Origin: Halolamina litorea | GTDB taxonomy: Archaea; Halobacteriota; Halobacteria; Halobacteriales; Haloferacaceae | Length of the DNA: 64,000 bases | Direction of reading: 5' to 3' | NCBI RefSeq assembly: GCF_026616205.1 | Contig: NZ_JANHGR010000002.1 | Location: forward strand, 248,001 to 312,000 | Part shown: one piece after another, positions 23,085 through 31,841 of the stretch | Position numbering within the stretch: position 1 is the first letter of the stretch | Layout of the letters: the number at the start of each line of letters is the position of its first letter | The notes under the pieces: model-generated | What the model was told of the DNA's origin: nothing | Database searches by the model: none | Seen by the model: only the letters and a program-made list of their open reading frames with translations | Translations under genes and position numbers: made by a program

Positions 23085-23341
23085 CAGGCCTCACCCCCGT
23101 AGGTCTTCTCGAGGTACTCGACGATGTTGCCCGACTCGGACATGGTGAGCCCCGTGTTCTCGTCGACGATGGCCGGGACCGAGCGCTTGCCGCTGATGCG
23201 CTTGACCACGTTCCGATCGGAGTGCATCGGCTCGACGAACCGCGACTGGTAATCGAGGTCGTACTCGTCGAGTTTGGTAACCACCCGCTCACAGAACGGA
23301 CAGGCTTGCAGGCGGTAGAGCGTGATCGCTGGCTCGGACAT
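23084..23341 (-). CDS. Glutaredoxin/thioredoxin-like protein (GST N-terminal type)
   Basis: 85 residues, a compact thioredoxin fold. The active site CPFC occurs at residues 14-17 (LYRLQACPFCERVVTKLDEYDLDY). The cis-Pro strand is RSVPAIVDENTGLTM, followed by SESGNIVEYLEKTYG, the hallmark of the glutaredoxin/GST N-terminal domain. The start at 23341 (MSEPAITLY) is chosen because a longer in-frame ATG would add 27 Arg/Pro-rich residues. It is likely a small dithiol reductant. The pairing with the Cys-less redoxin is unusual: here the active cysteines sit only in this partner. Confidence 0.85.
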   Translation of the reverse strand: MSEPAITLYRLQACPFCERVVTKLDEYDLDYQSRFVEPMHSDRNVVKRISGKRSVPAIVDENTGLTMSESGNIVEYLEKTYGGEA

Positions 23342-23496
23342 GGGCCGTCGTTGGCGGCCCCGGCGCCTAAAGCCGTCGGCGACGGCACAGCTCGCGGGGC
23401 GGCGACGGCTCCTCGATGGCACAGACGGCCGAAAACGTGACGTATGCGGCCGGGAGGGGAACGCTTAATCCGGCCCCCGAACAAGCGAGAGTGGAA

Positions 23497-24891
23497 ATGG
23501 GCTTGCTTCCCCCGGTCGCTTCCGCCCTTAGCAGGGGCGTTCTGCAGACTGCCTCGCGCGATGCCGACCCGCTCACCACCGCGTTGGGCGTCGCTCTCCT
23601 GATCATACTCATCGGGTTCTCCGCGTTCTTCTCCTCCTCGGAGATCGCGATGTTCTCGCTGGCGAGCCACCGCATCGACGCACTCGTCGAGGAGGGCGTC
23701 CCAGGGGCGTCGCGGGTCAAGGAACTAACCGACGACCCTCACCGGCTGCTGGTGACGATCCTCGTCGGCAACAACATCGCCAACATCGCCATGTCCTCCA
23801 TCGCGACGTGGCTGTTCGGCTTCTACATGACGCAGGGACAGGCCGTGCTCGCGGCGACGTTCGGTATCACGACGGTTGTGTTGCTGTTCGGCGAGAGCGC
23901 GCCGAAGTCCTACGCCGTCGAGAACACCGAGTCGTGGGCGCTCCGGATCGCCCGGCCGCTGCGCTACAGCGAGCGCCTGCTGCTCCCGCTGATCGTCGTC
24001 TTCGACTACCTCACGCGCATGATCAACCGCGTTACCGGCGGTGGCTCGGCCATCGAGGACTCCTACGTCACCCGCGACGAGATCCAGAACATGATCCAGA
24101 CCGGGGAGCGCGAAGGGGTCATCGACGAGGAGGAGCGCGAGATGCTCCAGCGCATCTTCCGGTTCAACCAGACGATCGCCAAGGAGGTCATGACCCCCCG
24201 GCTGGACATGACCGCGGTCCCGAAGGACGCCACCGTCGAGGAGGCCATCGAGGAGTGTGTCCAGTCGGACCACGAGCGCGTGCCAGTGTACGAGGGCAAC
24301 CTCGACAACATCATCGGCGTCGTCAACATCCGGAACCTCGTGCGGGCAGCCCACTACGGCGAGGGCGAACCCACGCTCGCTGACCTCGTCCAGCCGACGC
24401 TGCACGTCCCCGAGTCGAAGAACGTCGACGAACTGCTCCAGGAGATCCAGGACAACCGCCTCCGGATGGTGATCGTCATCGACGAGTTCGGCACCACGGA
24501 GGGGCTGATCACGATGGAGGACATGGTCGAGGAGATCGTCGGCGACATCCTCGAGGGCGACGAGGAGGAGGCCATCGAGTTCGTCGACGACGACACCGCC
24601 ATCGTTCGCGGCGAGGTCAACATCGACGAGGTCAACGAGGCGCTCGGCCTCGACCTGCCCGAAGGCGAGGAGTTCGAGACGCTCGCGGGGTTCATCTTCA
24701 ACCGCGCCGGCCGACTGGTCGAGGAGGGCGAGGAGATCACCTACGACGGCGTCCGCATCCAGGTCGAGGACGTGGACACCACCCGGATCAAGCGCGCTCG
24801 GGTGACCATCACCGAGGAGCACTACGCGACCAGCGACCCCGATAACGACACCGACGAGGAGTCCGTCGACGCCGACGCCGACGCGGAGTAG
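23497..24891 (+). CDS. CNNM/CorC-family transporter with CBS domains (hemolysin family)
   Basis: 464 residues. The N-terminal CNNM (DUF21) membrane domain has ALGVALLIILIGFSAFFSSSEIAMFSL, a second span near LLVTILVGNNIANIAMSSIATWL, and further helices ending before residue 200. Then come two CBS motifs (VMTPRLDMTAVPKDATVEEAIEEC and LQEIQDNRLRMVIVIDEFGTTEGLITMEDMVEEIVGDI) and a CorC_HlyC domain (AIVRGEVNIDEVNEALGLDLP ... ETLAGFIF). Members export Mg2+ or related divalent cations. The ATG at 23497 lies about 31 bp after CTTAATC (23464-23470), a promoter-like element. An in-frame ATG at 23416 is less likely because it precedes that element. Confidence 0.9.
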   Translation: MGLLPPVASALSRGVLQTASRDADPLTTALGVALLIILIGFSAFFSSSEIAMFSLASHRIDALVEEGVPGASRVKELTDDPHRLLVTILVGNNIANIAMSSIATWLFGFYMTQGQAVLAATFGITTVVLLFGESAPKSYAVENTESWALRIARPLRYSERLLLPLIVVFDYLTRMINRVTGGGSAIEDSYVTRDEIQNMIQTGEREGVIDEEEREMLQRIFRFNQTIAKEVMTPRLDMTAVPKDATVEEAIEECVQSDHERVPVYEGNLDNIIGVVNIRNLVRAAHYGEGEPTLADLVQPTLHVPESKNVDELLQEIQDNRLRMVIVIDEFGTTEGLITMEDMVEEIVGDILEGDEEEAIEFVDDDTAIVRGEVNIDEVNEALGLDLPEGEEFETLAGFIFNRAGRLVEEGEEITYDGVRIQVEDVDTTRIKRARVTITEEHYATSDPDNDTDEESVDADADAE

Positions 24892-24898
24892 TCTCTAG

Positions 24899-24906
24899 AC
24901 TTTTAT
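24899..24906 (+). promoter_or_regulatory. TATA-like box of the histidine kinase gene (leaderless start)
   Basis: ACTTTTAT lies 24-31 bp before GTG 24930. The distance places transcription start at or next to the start codon, typical of haloarchaeal leaderless mRNAs, and supports the GTG choice. No Shine-Dalgarno sequence is present. Confidence 0.6.
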
Positions 24907-24929
24907 CGGTTCTCGACGTACGTCTGTTC

Positions 24930-26192
24930 GTGTCTTCGACCTTTCCCTCGCCCTCGGCGGTACTGGCGGCCGTCGAGGATCTCGGCCCGCCCGGCTCCCC
25001 GGTGACGGCCACGGAGGTGGCCGAGCGGCTCGACTGTGGAGCCGACCCGGCCCGCTCGCGGCTCGACGCGCTCGCCGTGGACGGCTCGTTAGCCCGTCGG
25101 ACCGTCGACGGAACGCCTGTCTGGTGGCGCCCCCAGCGCTCTGCCTCCGACGAAGCGGGCTTCTCACGGGACCGTGAACGTCTCGACTTCGTCGTCGAGA
25201 ACTCCCCGCTCGTCCTGTTCGGCCTCGATACGGGCCTCCGATACACGTGGGTCGAGAACCCGCACCCGGACTTCGAGGAGGCGTCCGTCGTCGGCAAACG
25301 CGACGAGGACCTGCTCCCCCCGGCGGCCGCCCGAGCGGTGTCCGCGCCCAAGCGCCGAGCACTCGAGACTGGCGAACGGGTCCGCGAGGAGGTAAGCTAC
25401 GAACTCCCGAGCGGTCCGGTCACCTACGACCTGACGATCGAGCCGTTCCGGGACGAAGCCGGCGATATCGCCGGGCTCGCGTGTCTCTCCTTCGACGTGA
25501 CTGAACGCAAGCAGAACGAGCGCGAACTGGAGCGTCGCACCGCGGAGTTGGAGGCGCTGAACCGGCTGATCCGTCACGACATTCGGAACGATATGGCGGT
25601 AATGCTCGGCTGGGCGGAGACGCTCGAAGACCACGTCGACGACGAGGGCCGGCAGTCACTCGACCGGATACTCCGGAGTGGGCGACACGTCGTCGACCTG
25701 ACCGAGGGCGCCCGTGACGCCATCGAGGCGCTGGTCGGCGGGAGTGACGCCGATCTCGAACCGACCCCGCTCTCCCAGACGCTCCACACCGAGATCGATC
25801 TCCTCAGGGAAGCGTATCCGGCCCTGACCGTCGAAGTCGACGACGTCCCCGACGTGTCGGTCCACGCCGACGCGATGCTCGGCTCCGCGTTCAAGAACGT
25901 CCTCGACAACGCCGTCCGGCACTCAGACCGGGACCACCCCACCGTCGAGGTCGGCTGTTCGCTCGACCCGTCGCTCGTCGAACTCCGGATCAGCGACGAC
26001 GGCCCGGGGATCCCGGACGACCGGAAGGAGTCGGTGTTCGAGAAAGGCAACCGAGGGGAGCACAGCACCGGCACCGGGATCGGCCTCTACGTCGTCCGAA
26101 CGCTCGTCGACCGCTACGGCGGCGACGTATGGATCGAGGACAACGAGCCGCGGGGAGCGACGTTCGTGGTCAGGCTCCCGCGAGCGGACTGA
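24930..26192 (+). CDS. PAS-domain sensor histidine kinase
   Basis: 420 residues, soluble. Residues 1-70 hold a winged-helix-like N-terminus (TATEVAERLDCGADPARSRLDALAVDGSLARRTVDGTPVWWRP). A PAS domain follows at about 85-190 (FVVENSPLVLFGLDTGLRYTWVENP ... LACLSFDVTERKQNERELERR). The kinase core has the phosphorylated His in LIRHDIRNDMAV (near residue 215), N-box FKNVLDNAVRHSD, G1 SDDGPGIPD and G2 GTGIGLYVVRTL. The domain order winged helix-PAS-kinase is common in haloarchaea. No response regulator is beside it. The signal is unknown. GTG start supported by the leaderless TATA box. Confidence 0.87.
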   Translation: MSSTFPSPSAVLAAVEDLGPPGSPVTATEVAERLDCGADPARSRLDALAVDGSLARRTVDGTPVWWRPQRSASDEAGFSRDRERLDFVVENSPLVLFGLDTGLRYTWVENPHPDFEEASVVGKRDEDLLPPAAARAVSAPKRRALETGERVREEVSYELPSGPVTYDLTIEPFRDEAGDIAGLACLSFDVTERKQNERELERRTAELEALNRLIRHDIRNDMAVMLGWAETLEDHVDDEGRQSLDRILRSGRHVVDLTEGARDAIEALVGGSDADLEPTPLSQTLHTEIDLLREAYPALTVEVDDVPDVSVHADAMLGSAFKNVLDNAVRHSDRDHPTVEVGCSLDPSLVELRISDDGPGIPDDRKESVFEKGNRGEHSTGTGIGLYVVRTLVDRYGGDVWIEDNEPRGATFVVRLPRAD

Positions 26193-26238
26193 TCGGTCTG
26201 GTCCTCTTCGTTGGCTCCCACGCGACCTCGCCCCTTCG

Positions 26239-27543
26239 TCAGGGACTCAGTCGCTGTCGATCCCTCGGGAACAGAACGGCTTCACGGATGTTCTCCAGCC
26301 CGAGCATCGTCATCACCAGCCGCTCGGCGCCCATCCCCCACCCGGCGTGGGGCGGCATGCCGTACTTGAACATCTTCGTGTAGTACTCGAACTGCTCGGG
26401 GTCGAGCCCCTGCTGTTCGAACCCTTCGACCAGCTTCTCGTGGCGGTGCTCGCGCTGCCCACCCGAGACCAGCTCCATCCGGGGGTGCATCATGTCGAAC
26501 CCCGTCGAGAGCGTCTCGTCGTCGTCCTCGTCCATGATGTAGAACGGCTTGACCTCGCTGGGCCAACTGGTGATGAAGTAGAACGTCCCCACGTCCTCGC
26601 CGAGCGCGCGCTCGGCCTCCGTCGAGAGGTCGTCGCCGAAGACGAGCTGTTCGTCGAGCGCGCCGGTGGCGTTGACCCGCTCGATCGCCTCCTCGTAGCT
26701 CAGCCGCGGGAAGTCGCCCGCCGGCACCTCGAACGTCTCGGCGAGGCCCAGCGCGTCCAGCTGCTCCTCGCAGTTCTCGGCGACGGCCTCGTAGACGGCG
26801 ACGACGATCTCCTCGGCGGCGTCCATCGCTTCGTGCTGGTCGGCGAAGGCAGACTCGAAGTCGATCGAGGTCGCCTCGTTCAGGTGTCGCGGCGTGTTGT
26901 GCTCCTCGGCGCGGAAGATCGGCCCGATCTCGAACACCGTCTCCAGCCCGGAGCCGGCCATCAGCTGCTTGAACAGCTGCGGGCTCTGGTTCATGAACGC
27001 CTCCCTCCCGAAGTAGGTGATCGGGAACAGCTCCGTGCCGCCCTCGGTGCCGGTGGCGACGATCTTCGGCGTCGTGATCTCGGTGGCGTTCAGGTCGCGG
27101 AACGCCTCCCGAGCCGCCCGCAGCACCTCGGCGCGGATCTCGAAGATCGCCTTGACCTCGGGCTTGCGTAGGTCGAGCGTGCGGTTGTCCAACCGGGTCG
27201 GGAGTTCGGCGTCGACCTTCCCGGAGGGGTCGAGCGGCAGTTCGGGGTCGGCCTCGGAGATGACCTCGATCGACTCGGGAACGAGTTCGAACCCTGTCGG
27301 CGCGCGCGGCTCCTCTTTCACGTCGCCGGTGACGCTGACGACGGACTCGCGGTGGACGCCGAGGCCGGTCTCGACGAGGTCCTCGTCCATCTCGTCTTTC
27401 TCCAGTTTGATCTGGAGTTTGCCGCTCGTGTCCCGGAGGATGAGGAACGCGATACCGCCGAGGTCACGGATCTCGTGGACCCAGCCGGCAACCGTCGCCG
27501 ACTCGCCGGCCGTTACGTCCGCCGCGTACGTTCGGTTCTGCAT
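26239..27543 (-). CDS. aspS: Aspartyl-tRNA synthetase, archaeal type (probably non-discriminating, AspRS/tRNA-Asn)
   Basis: 434 residues, the short archaeal AspRS length without the bacterial insertion. N-terminal OB anticodon-binding domain ([29 protein letters not shown]), then class II motifs: motif 2 in [27 protein letters not shown] and motif 3 in [28 protein letters not shown] at the C-terminus. The PFYIM and SGGQREHRH segments match archaeal enzymes. With gatB also in this window, tRNA-dependent asparagine formation is plausible, and then AspRS would charge tRNA-Asn too; this is inferred. A GCTTAAAC box (27567-27574) lies 27 bp from the ATG. Confidence 0.95.
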   Translation of the reverse strand: MQNRTYAADVTAGESATVAGWVHEIRDLGGIAFLILRDTSGKLQIKLEKDEMDEDLVETGLGVHRESVVSVTGDVKEEPRAPTGFELVPESIEVISEADPELPLDPSGKVDAELPTRLDNRTLDLRKPEVKAIFEIRAEVLRAAREAFRDLNATEITTPKIVATGTEGGTELFPITYFGREAFMNQSPQLFKQLMAGSGLETVFEIGPIFRAEEHNTPRHLNEATSIDFESAFADQHEAMDAAEEIVVAVYEAVAENCEEQLDALGLAETFEVPAGDFPRLSYEEAIERVNATGALDEQLVFGDDLSTEAERALGEDVGTFYFITSWPSEVKPFYIMDEDDDETLSTGFDMMHPRMELVSGGQREHRHEKLVEGFEQQGLDPEQFEYYTKMFKYGMPPHAGWGMGAERLVMTMLGLENIREAVLFPRDRQRLSP

Positions 27544-27566
27544 ACACGTCAGTAGTCCCGCATAGT

Positions 27567-27574
27567 GCTTAAAC
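27567..27574 (-). promoter_or_regulatory. TATA-like box of aspS
   Basis: On the minus strand this reads GTTTAAGC, centred about 27 bp upstream of the ATG at 27543, in keeping with a leaderless or near-leaderless transcript. It lies in the 123-bp gap between aspS and the GGGP synthase gene end. Confidence 0.6.
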
Positions 27575-27666
27575 GCCGTGTTCGGTGGGGGAAGCGGCTA
27601 GCTGTGGGGGAACACGAGCCGATACCGGGGGAGGATGCGGCTGCGGTCGACCGGGTTCGGTCCGCG

Positions 27667-28368
27667 TCAGGCCTCTTTCGCGCCCCGAACCGTCTCGGCG
27701 ACGGCGTCGACGCCCTCGTCGTGGAGCAGGTCGCCGACGACGACGGTATCGGCGTGTTCGGCCATCCCGCGGGCGCTCTCGTAGTCGCCGATCCCGCCGC
27801 CGTAGAACAGCGTCGCGTCCTCGACTTCCTCGGCCGCGGCGGCGACGACCTCCGGGTCGCCGTAGGTGCCGGAGTACTCCAGATAGACGATGTCTTGGCC
27901 GAACATGCGCTCGGCGACGCCGGCGTAGGAGGCGACCTCCTCGGCGCTCAGGTCACAGTCGGCCTCGGTGTAGGTCGCCACGGAGGCCTCGGGGTTCAGG
28001 ACGATGTAGGCCTCGGTGTGGGTGTTGGCCCAGTCGAGGTCGTCGTCGATCCGGGCCCACTCCTTGTGGGCGCCGGTGATCCAGAACGGGTCGCCCGCAT
28101 TGAGCACCGTGGGGACGAGGTAGCCGTCGAGGGCGTCGTGCTCGATGACGACGCCGGGGTTCGAGGGCTCCTGGTAGATGGGCACGTCGTGGGCGGCGCA
28201 GGCGTCGACGACGCGCTGCATCTTCTCGCTGGTCATGTCCATCGTGCCGCCGATCTCGAGGGCGTCGGTGCCCGTCGCGGCCACGTCTTCGAACGTCTCG
28301 CCGTCCAGCAGTTCCTTGTCGGGGTCCACCTTCAGGACGTGGTCCCACGATGCCCACGGGCCGGTCAT
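27667..28368 (-). CDS. Geranylgeranylglyceryl phosphate synthase
   Basis: 233 residues. The GGGPS/PcrB-type TIM barrel is clear: [41 protein letters not shown] at the start, [51 protein letters not shown], and [33 protein letters not shown] for the phosphate-binding loops. It makes the first ether bond of archaeal membrane lipids, joining sn-glycerol-1-phosphate and geranylgeranyl diphosphate. The start ATG at 28368 is consistent with the family. It lies downstream of aspS on the same strand, and an aspS/GGGPS operon is possible given the 123-bp gap. Confidence 0.93.
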   Translation of the reverse strand: MTGPWASWDHVLKVDPDKELLDGETFEDVAATGTDALEIGGTMDMTSEKMQRVVDACAAHDVPIYQEPSNPGVVIEHDALDGYLVPTVLNAGDPFWITGAHKEWARIDDDLDWANTHTEAYIVLNPEASVATYTEADCDLSAEEVASYAGVAERMFGQDIVYLEYSGTYGDPEVVAAAAEEVEDATLFYGGGIGDYESARGMAEHADTVVVGDLLHDEGVDAVAETVRGAKEA

Positions 28369-28461
28369 GGAGTGCGAATCTTCGGTGCTCGGGTAAAAAG
28401 GGCGCGGACCGCGGCTTGGTCCGTGGAACCAGGTGCGGTTCGTGGTTCGGGCCGCGTCCGC

Positions 28462-29433
28462 TTACGTCTCGATCACGGTGCCGCTCGCGCCGACCGCGTA
28501 GGCCTTCGTACCCCGGACGACTGCATGGAGGTTCTCGTCGGTCGGCGCCTTCGCCGCCGCCCAGTCGCTCCCCTCGAACACCGCGCCGCCGGCGCCGACG
28601 GCGACCCGCTTCCCCTCGGTCGTCACGCCGTTCAGTCGCGCGTCGCCGAGGTTCGTCTCGTCCCACATCTCGCCGTTGTAGGTCCGGACCGTCCCGCGGC
28701 CGCCGACGACCGTGACGTCGTCGCTCCCGTCGCTCGCGAGGTCGTGGTAGGTCGCATCGGCGTCCTCGATGCCGATCTCGTTCCAGGTCTCACCGTCGTC
28801 GGTGGCGAAGACGGCCCCGTTGGTGTCGATCAGGTGACCCGCCTGCGCGCCCCGCACGTCGACCGCCGGGATGGCCGACCCGCTTCCGGGGGTCGTGTCG
28901 CTCCACGTCTCGCCGCCGTCGGTCGAACGGTAGACGTGGCCCGACTGATCGGTCACGAACACGGTCGCCTCGCCGGCGTCGCCGGCCACCGCGAGGCCGT
29001 CGAAGTTGCCGGTCCGGTCGCCCGGCGCGGAGCGGTCCGTCGCGCCGTCGCCCGAGCCGAACAGCAGTTCGCCGGCCTCGACGTCGTAGACCCCCAGCGC
29101 GCCGCTGGCGCCCGCGAACCACAGCGCCCGGCCGTCGCCGGTCGCGTCGGCGGCGTAGAGGTCGTTCCCGTTCCCGCTGGGGCCGTCTTCGAGCACGGTC
29201 GCCCAACTGCCGTCGCTCCCGCGCTCCAGTACGCGGCCGTTGGTCCCGACCGCGAACGGGGCGCCGGCCGTGAGCGCCACGTCGTGGAGGTCCGCCGTCG
29301 TGTCCGTGTCGGCCGTCGTCCAACCGCCACCGGAGAGCAGGCCGTCGCCGAACAGGCTGGCGGCGCCGCCGACCGTCGCCACGCCCCCGATCCCCGCGAC
29401 CGCCTGCCGTCGGCTGATCTCGATCTCGTCCAT
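28462..29433 (-). CDS. Secreted beta-propeller-like protein (YCF48/BNR repeats), Tat signal
   Basis: 323 residues. The start MDEIEISRRQAVAGIGGVATVGGAASLFG is a Tat signal: S-R-R-Q then a hydrophobic run. The mature part repeats blocks of about 45 residues with BNR/Asp-box motifs: STDGGETWSDT, TDDGETWNEIG, and FVTDQSGHVYRS, VVGGRGTVRTYNGEMWDETNLG. It resembles YCF48/photosystem II assembly-factor or WD40-like propellers, which in archaea often face outside. The ligand is unknown. The start at 29433 is chosen over one at 29514 because the longer form would push the twin-arginine motif 27 residues inward. Confidence 0.78.
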   Translation of the reverse strand: MDEIEISRRQAVAGIGGVATVGGAASLFGDGLLSGGGWTTADTDTTADLHDVALTAGAPFAVGTNGRVLERGSDGSWATVLEDGPSGNGNDLYAADATGDGRALWFAGASGALGVYDVEAGELLFGSGDGATDRSAPGDRTGNFDGLAVAGDAGEATVFVTDQSGHVYRSTDGGETWSDTTPGSGSAIPAVDVRGAQAGHLIDTNGAVFATDDGETWNEIGIEDADATYHDLASDGSDDVTVVGGRGTVRTYNGEMWDETNLGDARLNGVTTEGKRVAVGAGGAVFEGSDWAAAKAPTDENLHAVVRGTKAYAVGASGTVIET

Positions 29434-29525
29434 GGCTGATCGAACGCTCGATTCCCGGAAGAAAATGGCGGCCGTTCGGTCCCGGACCAGTTCGCTTATC
29501 CAGACGCCGACCACGACTGTGGGGT

Positions 29526-29984
29526 ATGCGATCGAACTACGTGCCCTCCCGCGCGGTGCTCGCCGGCGGCGCCGCGACGGTCCTCTGGATCGGCACCGTA
29601 CTGGCCGTCCACACCGCCGGCTCGGCGTCGATCGTCGAGGCGCTCAACAACGTCGAGGACGTTTCGGGCTGGCTCATGGTCGGGGGCGTCCCCGGCGGCT
29701 TCGTGACCGGCGCCGTCGCCGACGACTACGCGCCGCTGCTGAAGGAGGGCTTCATGGCCTCCGTCGGCGGCGCGGCGGCGCTGGTGACGGCCATCGGTTG
29801 CTACGGGATCGCGCTCTCGATCTCGCGGGGCTACGGCGCTGACTCGCTGCTCTCCTTTATGTTCACGGGGCCGACGACGTTCACGTTCTTCCTCCTGACG
29901 CCGCTGTTGGCGATGGAAGGCGTGCTCGGGGCGCTGGTGGCGGATGCGGTCCGTGGGCGACTCAGGAAGCGCGGCGTGGTGTAG
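29526..29984 (+). CDS. DUF5518 family membrane protein
   Basis: 152 residues with four predicted helices: AVLAGGAATVLWIGTVLAVHTAG, WLMVGGVPGGFVTGAVA, GFMASVGGAAALVTAIGCYGIALSI, and FTFFLLTPLLAMEGVLGALVADAV. The Gly-rich second segment (GGVPGGFVTGAVADDYAPLLKEG) is typical of DUF5518, a haloarchaeal family of unknown role. The ATG at 29526 has no clear TATA box. It is the last gene before the EVE-McrBC island: its stop is 2 bp before the end of the divergent zinc-ribbon gene. Confidence 0.75.
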   Translation: MRSNYVPSRAVLAGGAATVLWIGTVLAVHTAGSASIVEALNNVEDVSGWLMVGGVPGGFVTGAVADDYAPLLKEGFMASVGGAAALVTAIGCYGIALSISRGYGADSLLSFMFTGPTTFTFFLLTPLLAMEGVLGALVADAVRGRLRKRGVV

Positions 29985-29985
29985 T

Positions 29986-30195
29986 TCAGAAGCGACTTCC
30001 CATCGACGCTGCCCGGTCCCATACTTCGTCCCGGTTCCCGACCTCAGCAATCCTGATTCGCCCCGCTCGTCGCTCGAAGCCACAATCGGGGCATTCGTAG
30101 TAGACCGCCCAACCGTCTCCCTCGGATTTCGTTCCGAACCAGAGTCGACAGCCACAGTCCGGGCAGCCTGCCGAATCGTGTCGAACCATCTGCAT
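29986..30195 (-). CDS. Small zinc-ribbon protein
   Basis: 69 residues from ATG 30195 (MQMVRHDSAGCPDCGCRLWF); ATG 30189 or 30219 are also possible. It has two CPDCG knuckles, GCPDCGCRLWFG and YYECPDCGFERRAG, the zinc-ribbon pattern of transcription-type or RNA-polymerase-like ribbons, followed by a short basic tail. It is divergent from the McrB-like gene across about 90 bp and convergent with DUF5518. Because it lies inside the island of unusual composition, it may belong to the restriction-like module, for example as a regulator. That link is only positional. Confidence 0.7.
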   Translation of the reverse strand: MQMVRHDSAGCPDCGCRLWFGTKSEGDGWAVYYECPDCGFERRAGRIRIAEVGNRDEVWDRAASMGSRF

Positions 30196-30271
30196 GGTCG
30201 GTCTTTCCCGCGCCTTCATACCTGAGTTCCGGGCAGCCGTTCTGACGTGTGGGTTTTTCTGTCGGCCAACA

Positions 30272-30278
30272 GGAGGTG
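30272..30278 (+). promoter_or_regulatory. Shine-Dalgarno sequence before the McrB-like gene
   Basis: GGAGGTG ends 6 bp before ATG 30285. A perfect ribosome-binding site is rare in this mostly leaderless genome. It decides the start against an in-frame GTG at 30249 and suggests an untranslated leader. Confidence 0.75.
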
Positions 30279-30284
30279 TGCGTA

Positions 30285-31841
30285 ATGGGTTACGACGGGC
30301 CGGACATCTACCGGGCGCCGTTCGGGAACGACGCCGCGCTGGAGAACTTCGAGCGGACGGTTCTCGGGGGCATCGACGCCGCCGATATCGACGCGACCGT
30401 GGATCGGGAACTGACGGGGACGGTCCGACTCTGGGGGACGAAAGCGTCCGTCGAGAGTTCGTGGCGGAACGTGGACCCCGGCGACTTCCTCATCTTCTAC
30501 CGCGACGGCAAGTACGAGTACGCTGCCGAAGTTCTCGATACGGAGCGGAACGAGGGGCTCGGGCGCGAAACCTGGCCGAACCACGAGGAAGGTTCCCCGT
30601 GGGTCTGCATCATCTATCTCGACGAACCGACCGAACTCGGCGTCGATTCCGCGGAGATCCACGACCTCGCGGGCTACAACATGACCCACACGATGGGGTT
30701 CAGCCCGCTCAACGACATGGGGATCGGCGGTATTCGTGGCCGCTGGGGCTCTGTTGAGGCGTTCGCTACCGGGGACAGCCCTATCGTGGCCGACAACGAG
30801 GAACCGTCGACGGTACCGGACCTCGACGTTCGATCGACGCCCGACGTGTCCATCCCGAAGTCGGTGCTCGACGACCTCTACTTCCCGGGTGAGGAAGCAG
30901 CTGAGATCGCCGATCAGGTTAGCGCCGCGGTCAACGCCGGGAAACACGTGGTCTTCACCGGCCCACCCGGGACAGGCAAAACCGAGATCGCGCGTCGCGT
31001 CGCCGACCACCTCGTGAATACCCATCCGACGCACTACTCCGGCGCCGAGATGACGACGGCGACGGCCGACTGGTCGACGTTCGAGACCGTCGGCGGCTAC
31101 ATGCCCGAAGAGGATGGCGACGGCGACCTCTCGTTCGTCCCGGGCCAGGTGCTCAGGCGGTTCAAACGAGACGGCGTCCAGCGGAACGAACCGCTGATCG
31201 TCGACGAGATCAACCGCGCGGACATCGACAAATCGTTCGGCCAACTGTTCACCCTGCTCTCCGGTCAAGGCGTCACGCTCCCGTACACCCGCGACGGCGA
31301 GGAGATCGAGATCGTTCCCGGTACCGAGTCCGACGGCACCCACGACGCCAACGAGTACGTCATGCCGGCCTCGTGGCGGCTGTTCGCCACCATGAACAGC
31401 TACGACAAGGCATCGCTCTACGAGATGTCCTACGCGTTCATGCGTCGGTTCGCGTTCGTTCACGTCGACGCGCCGGACCTCTCGACCGGCGCGCCGGCGG
31501 ACCTCGTTCGACCCTATGCGTCGGTTTGGGGGATCGAGACCGAAGAGCGAACGCTCGCCGACGTTGGTCGTATCTGGCGGGTCATGAACACGACCGTCGA
31601 CGGCCGGAAGATCGGTCCCGCGATCGTCGAGGACATGCTCCGCCACGTCTCCTACTCAGAGCTCACGCACGAGGCCGCACTCACCCGTGCAGTCGCGGAC
31701 TACCTCTTCCCGCAGTTGGAGGGTGTCGCTCGACGGGAAGCCATCGTCTCGGAACTGCTCGGGCTCGACTGTCTCGACGAGGGCAGACTGGCACGGCTCG
31801 CAGGGGACGTGCTGCAGGTCAGGATCGCCGACGCACGATGA
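30285..31841 (+). CDS. McrB-like AAA+ ATPase with N-terminal EVE-like domain
   Basis: 518 residues. Residues about 5-150 form an EVE/PUA-like fold (TGTVRLWGTKASVESSWRNVDPGDFLIFYRDGKYEYAAEVLDT), a reader of modified bases in other restriction systems. The McrB-type AAA+ core has Walker A GPPGTGKTE (226-234), Walker B LIVDEINRADIDKSF (304-318), and ATMNSYDKASLYEMSYAFMRRF (368-389) with Arg387/388 as the sensor/Arg-finger pair. It probably forms a translocating ring that activates the nuclease encoded by the overlapping next gene. Target modification is unknown. The start is set by the Shine-Dalgarno sequence at 30272. Confidence 0.88.
   Translation: MGYDGPDIYRAPFGNDAALENFERTVLGGIDAADIDATVDRELTGTVRLWGTKASVESSWRNVDPGDFLIFYRDGKYEYAAEVLDTERNEGLGRETWPNHEEGSPWVCIIYLDEPTELGVDSAEIHDLAGYNMTHTMGFSPLNDMGIGGIRGRWGSVEAFATGDSPIVADNEEPSTVPDLDVRSTPDVSIPKSVLDDLYFPGEEAAEIADQVSAAVNAGKHVVFTGPPGTGKTEIARRVADHLVNTHPTHYSGAEMTTATADWSTFETVGGYMPEEDGDGDLSFVPGQVLRRFKRDGVQRNEPLIVDEINRADIDKSFGQLFTLLSGQGVTLPYTRDGEEIEIVPGTESDGTHDANEYVMPASWRLFATMNSYDKASLYEMSYAFMRRFAFVHVDAPDLSTGAPADLVRPYASVWGIETEERTLADVGRIWRVMNTTVDGRKIGPAIVEDMLRHVSYSELTHEAALTRAVADYLFPQLEGVARREAIVSELLGLDCLDEGRLARLAGDVLQVRIADAR

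Noticed and set aside
30249-30284. GTG start 12 codons upstream for the McrB-like protein
   Set aside because: A perfect Shine-Dalgarno sequence lies between it and ATG 30285, which places the start at the ATG.
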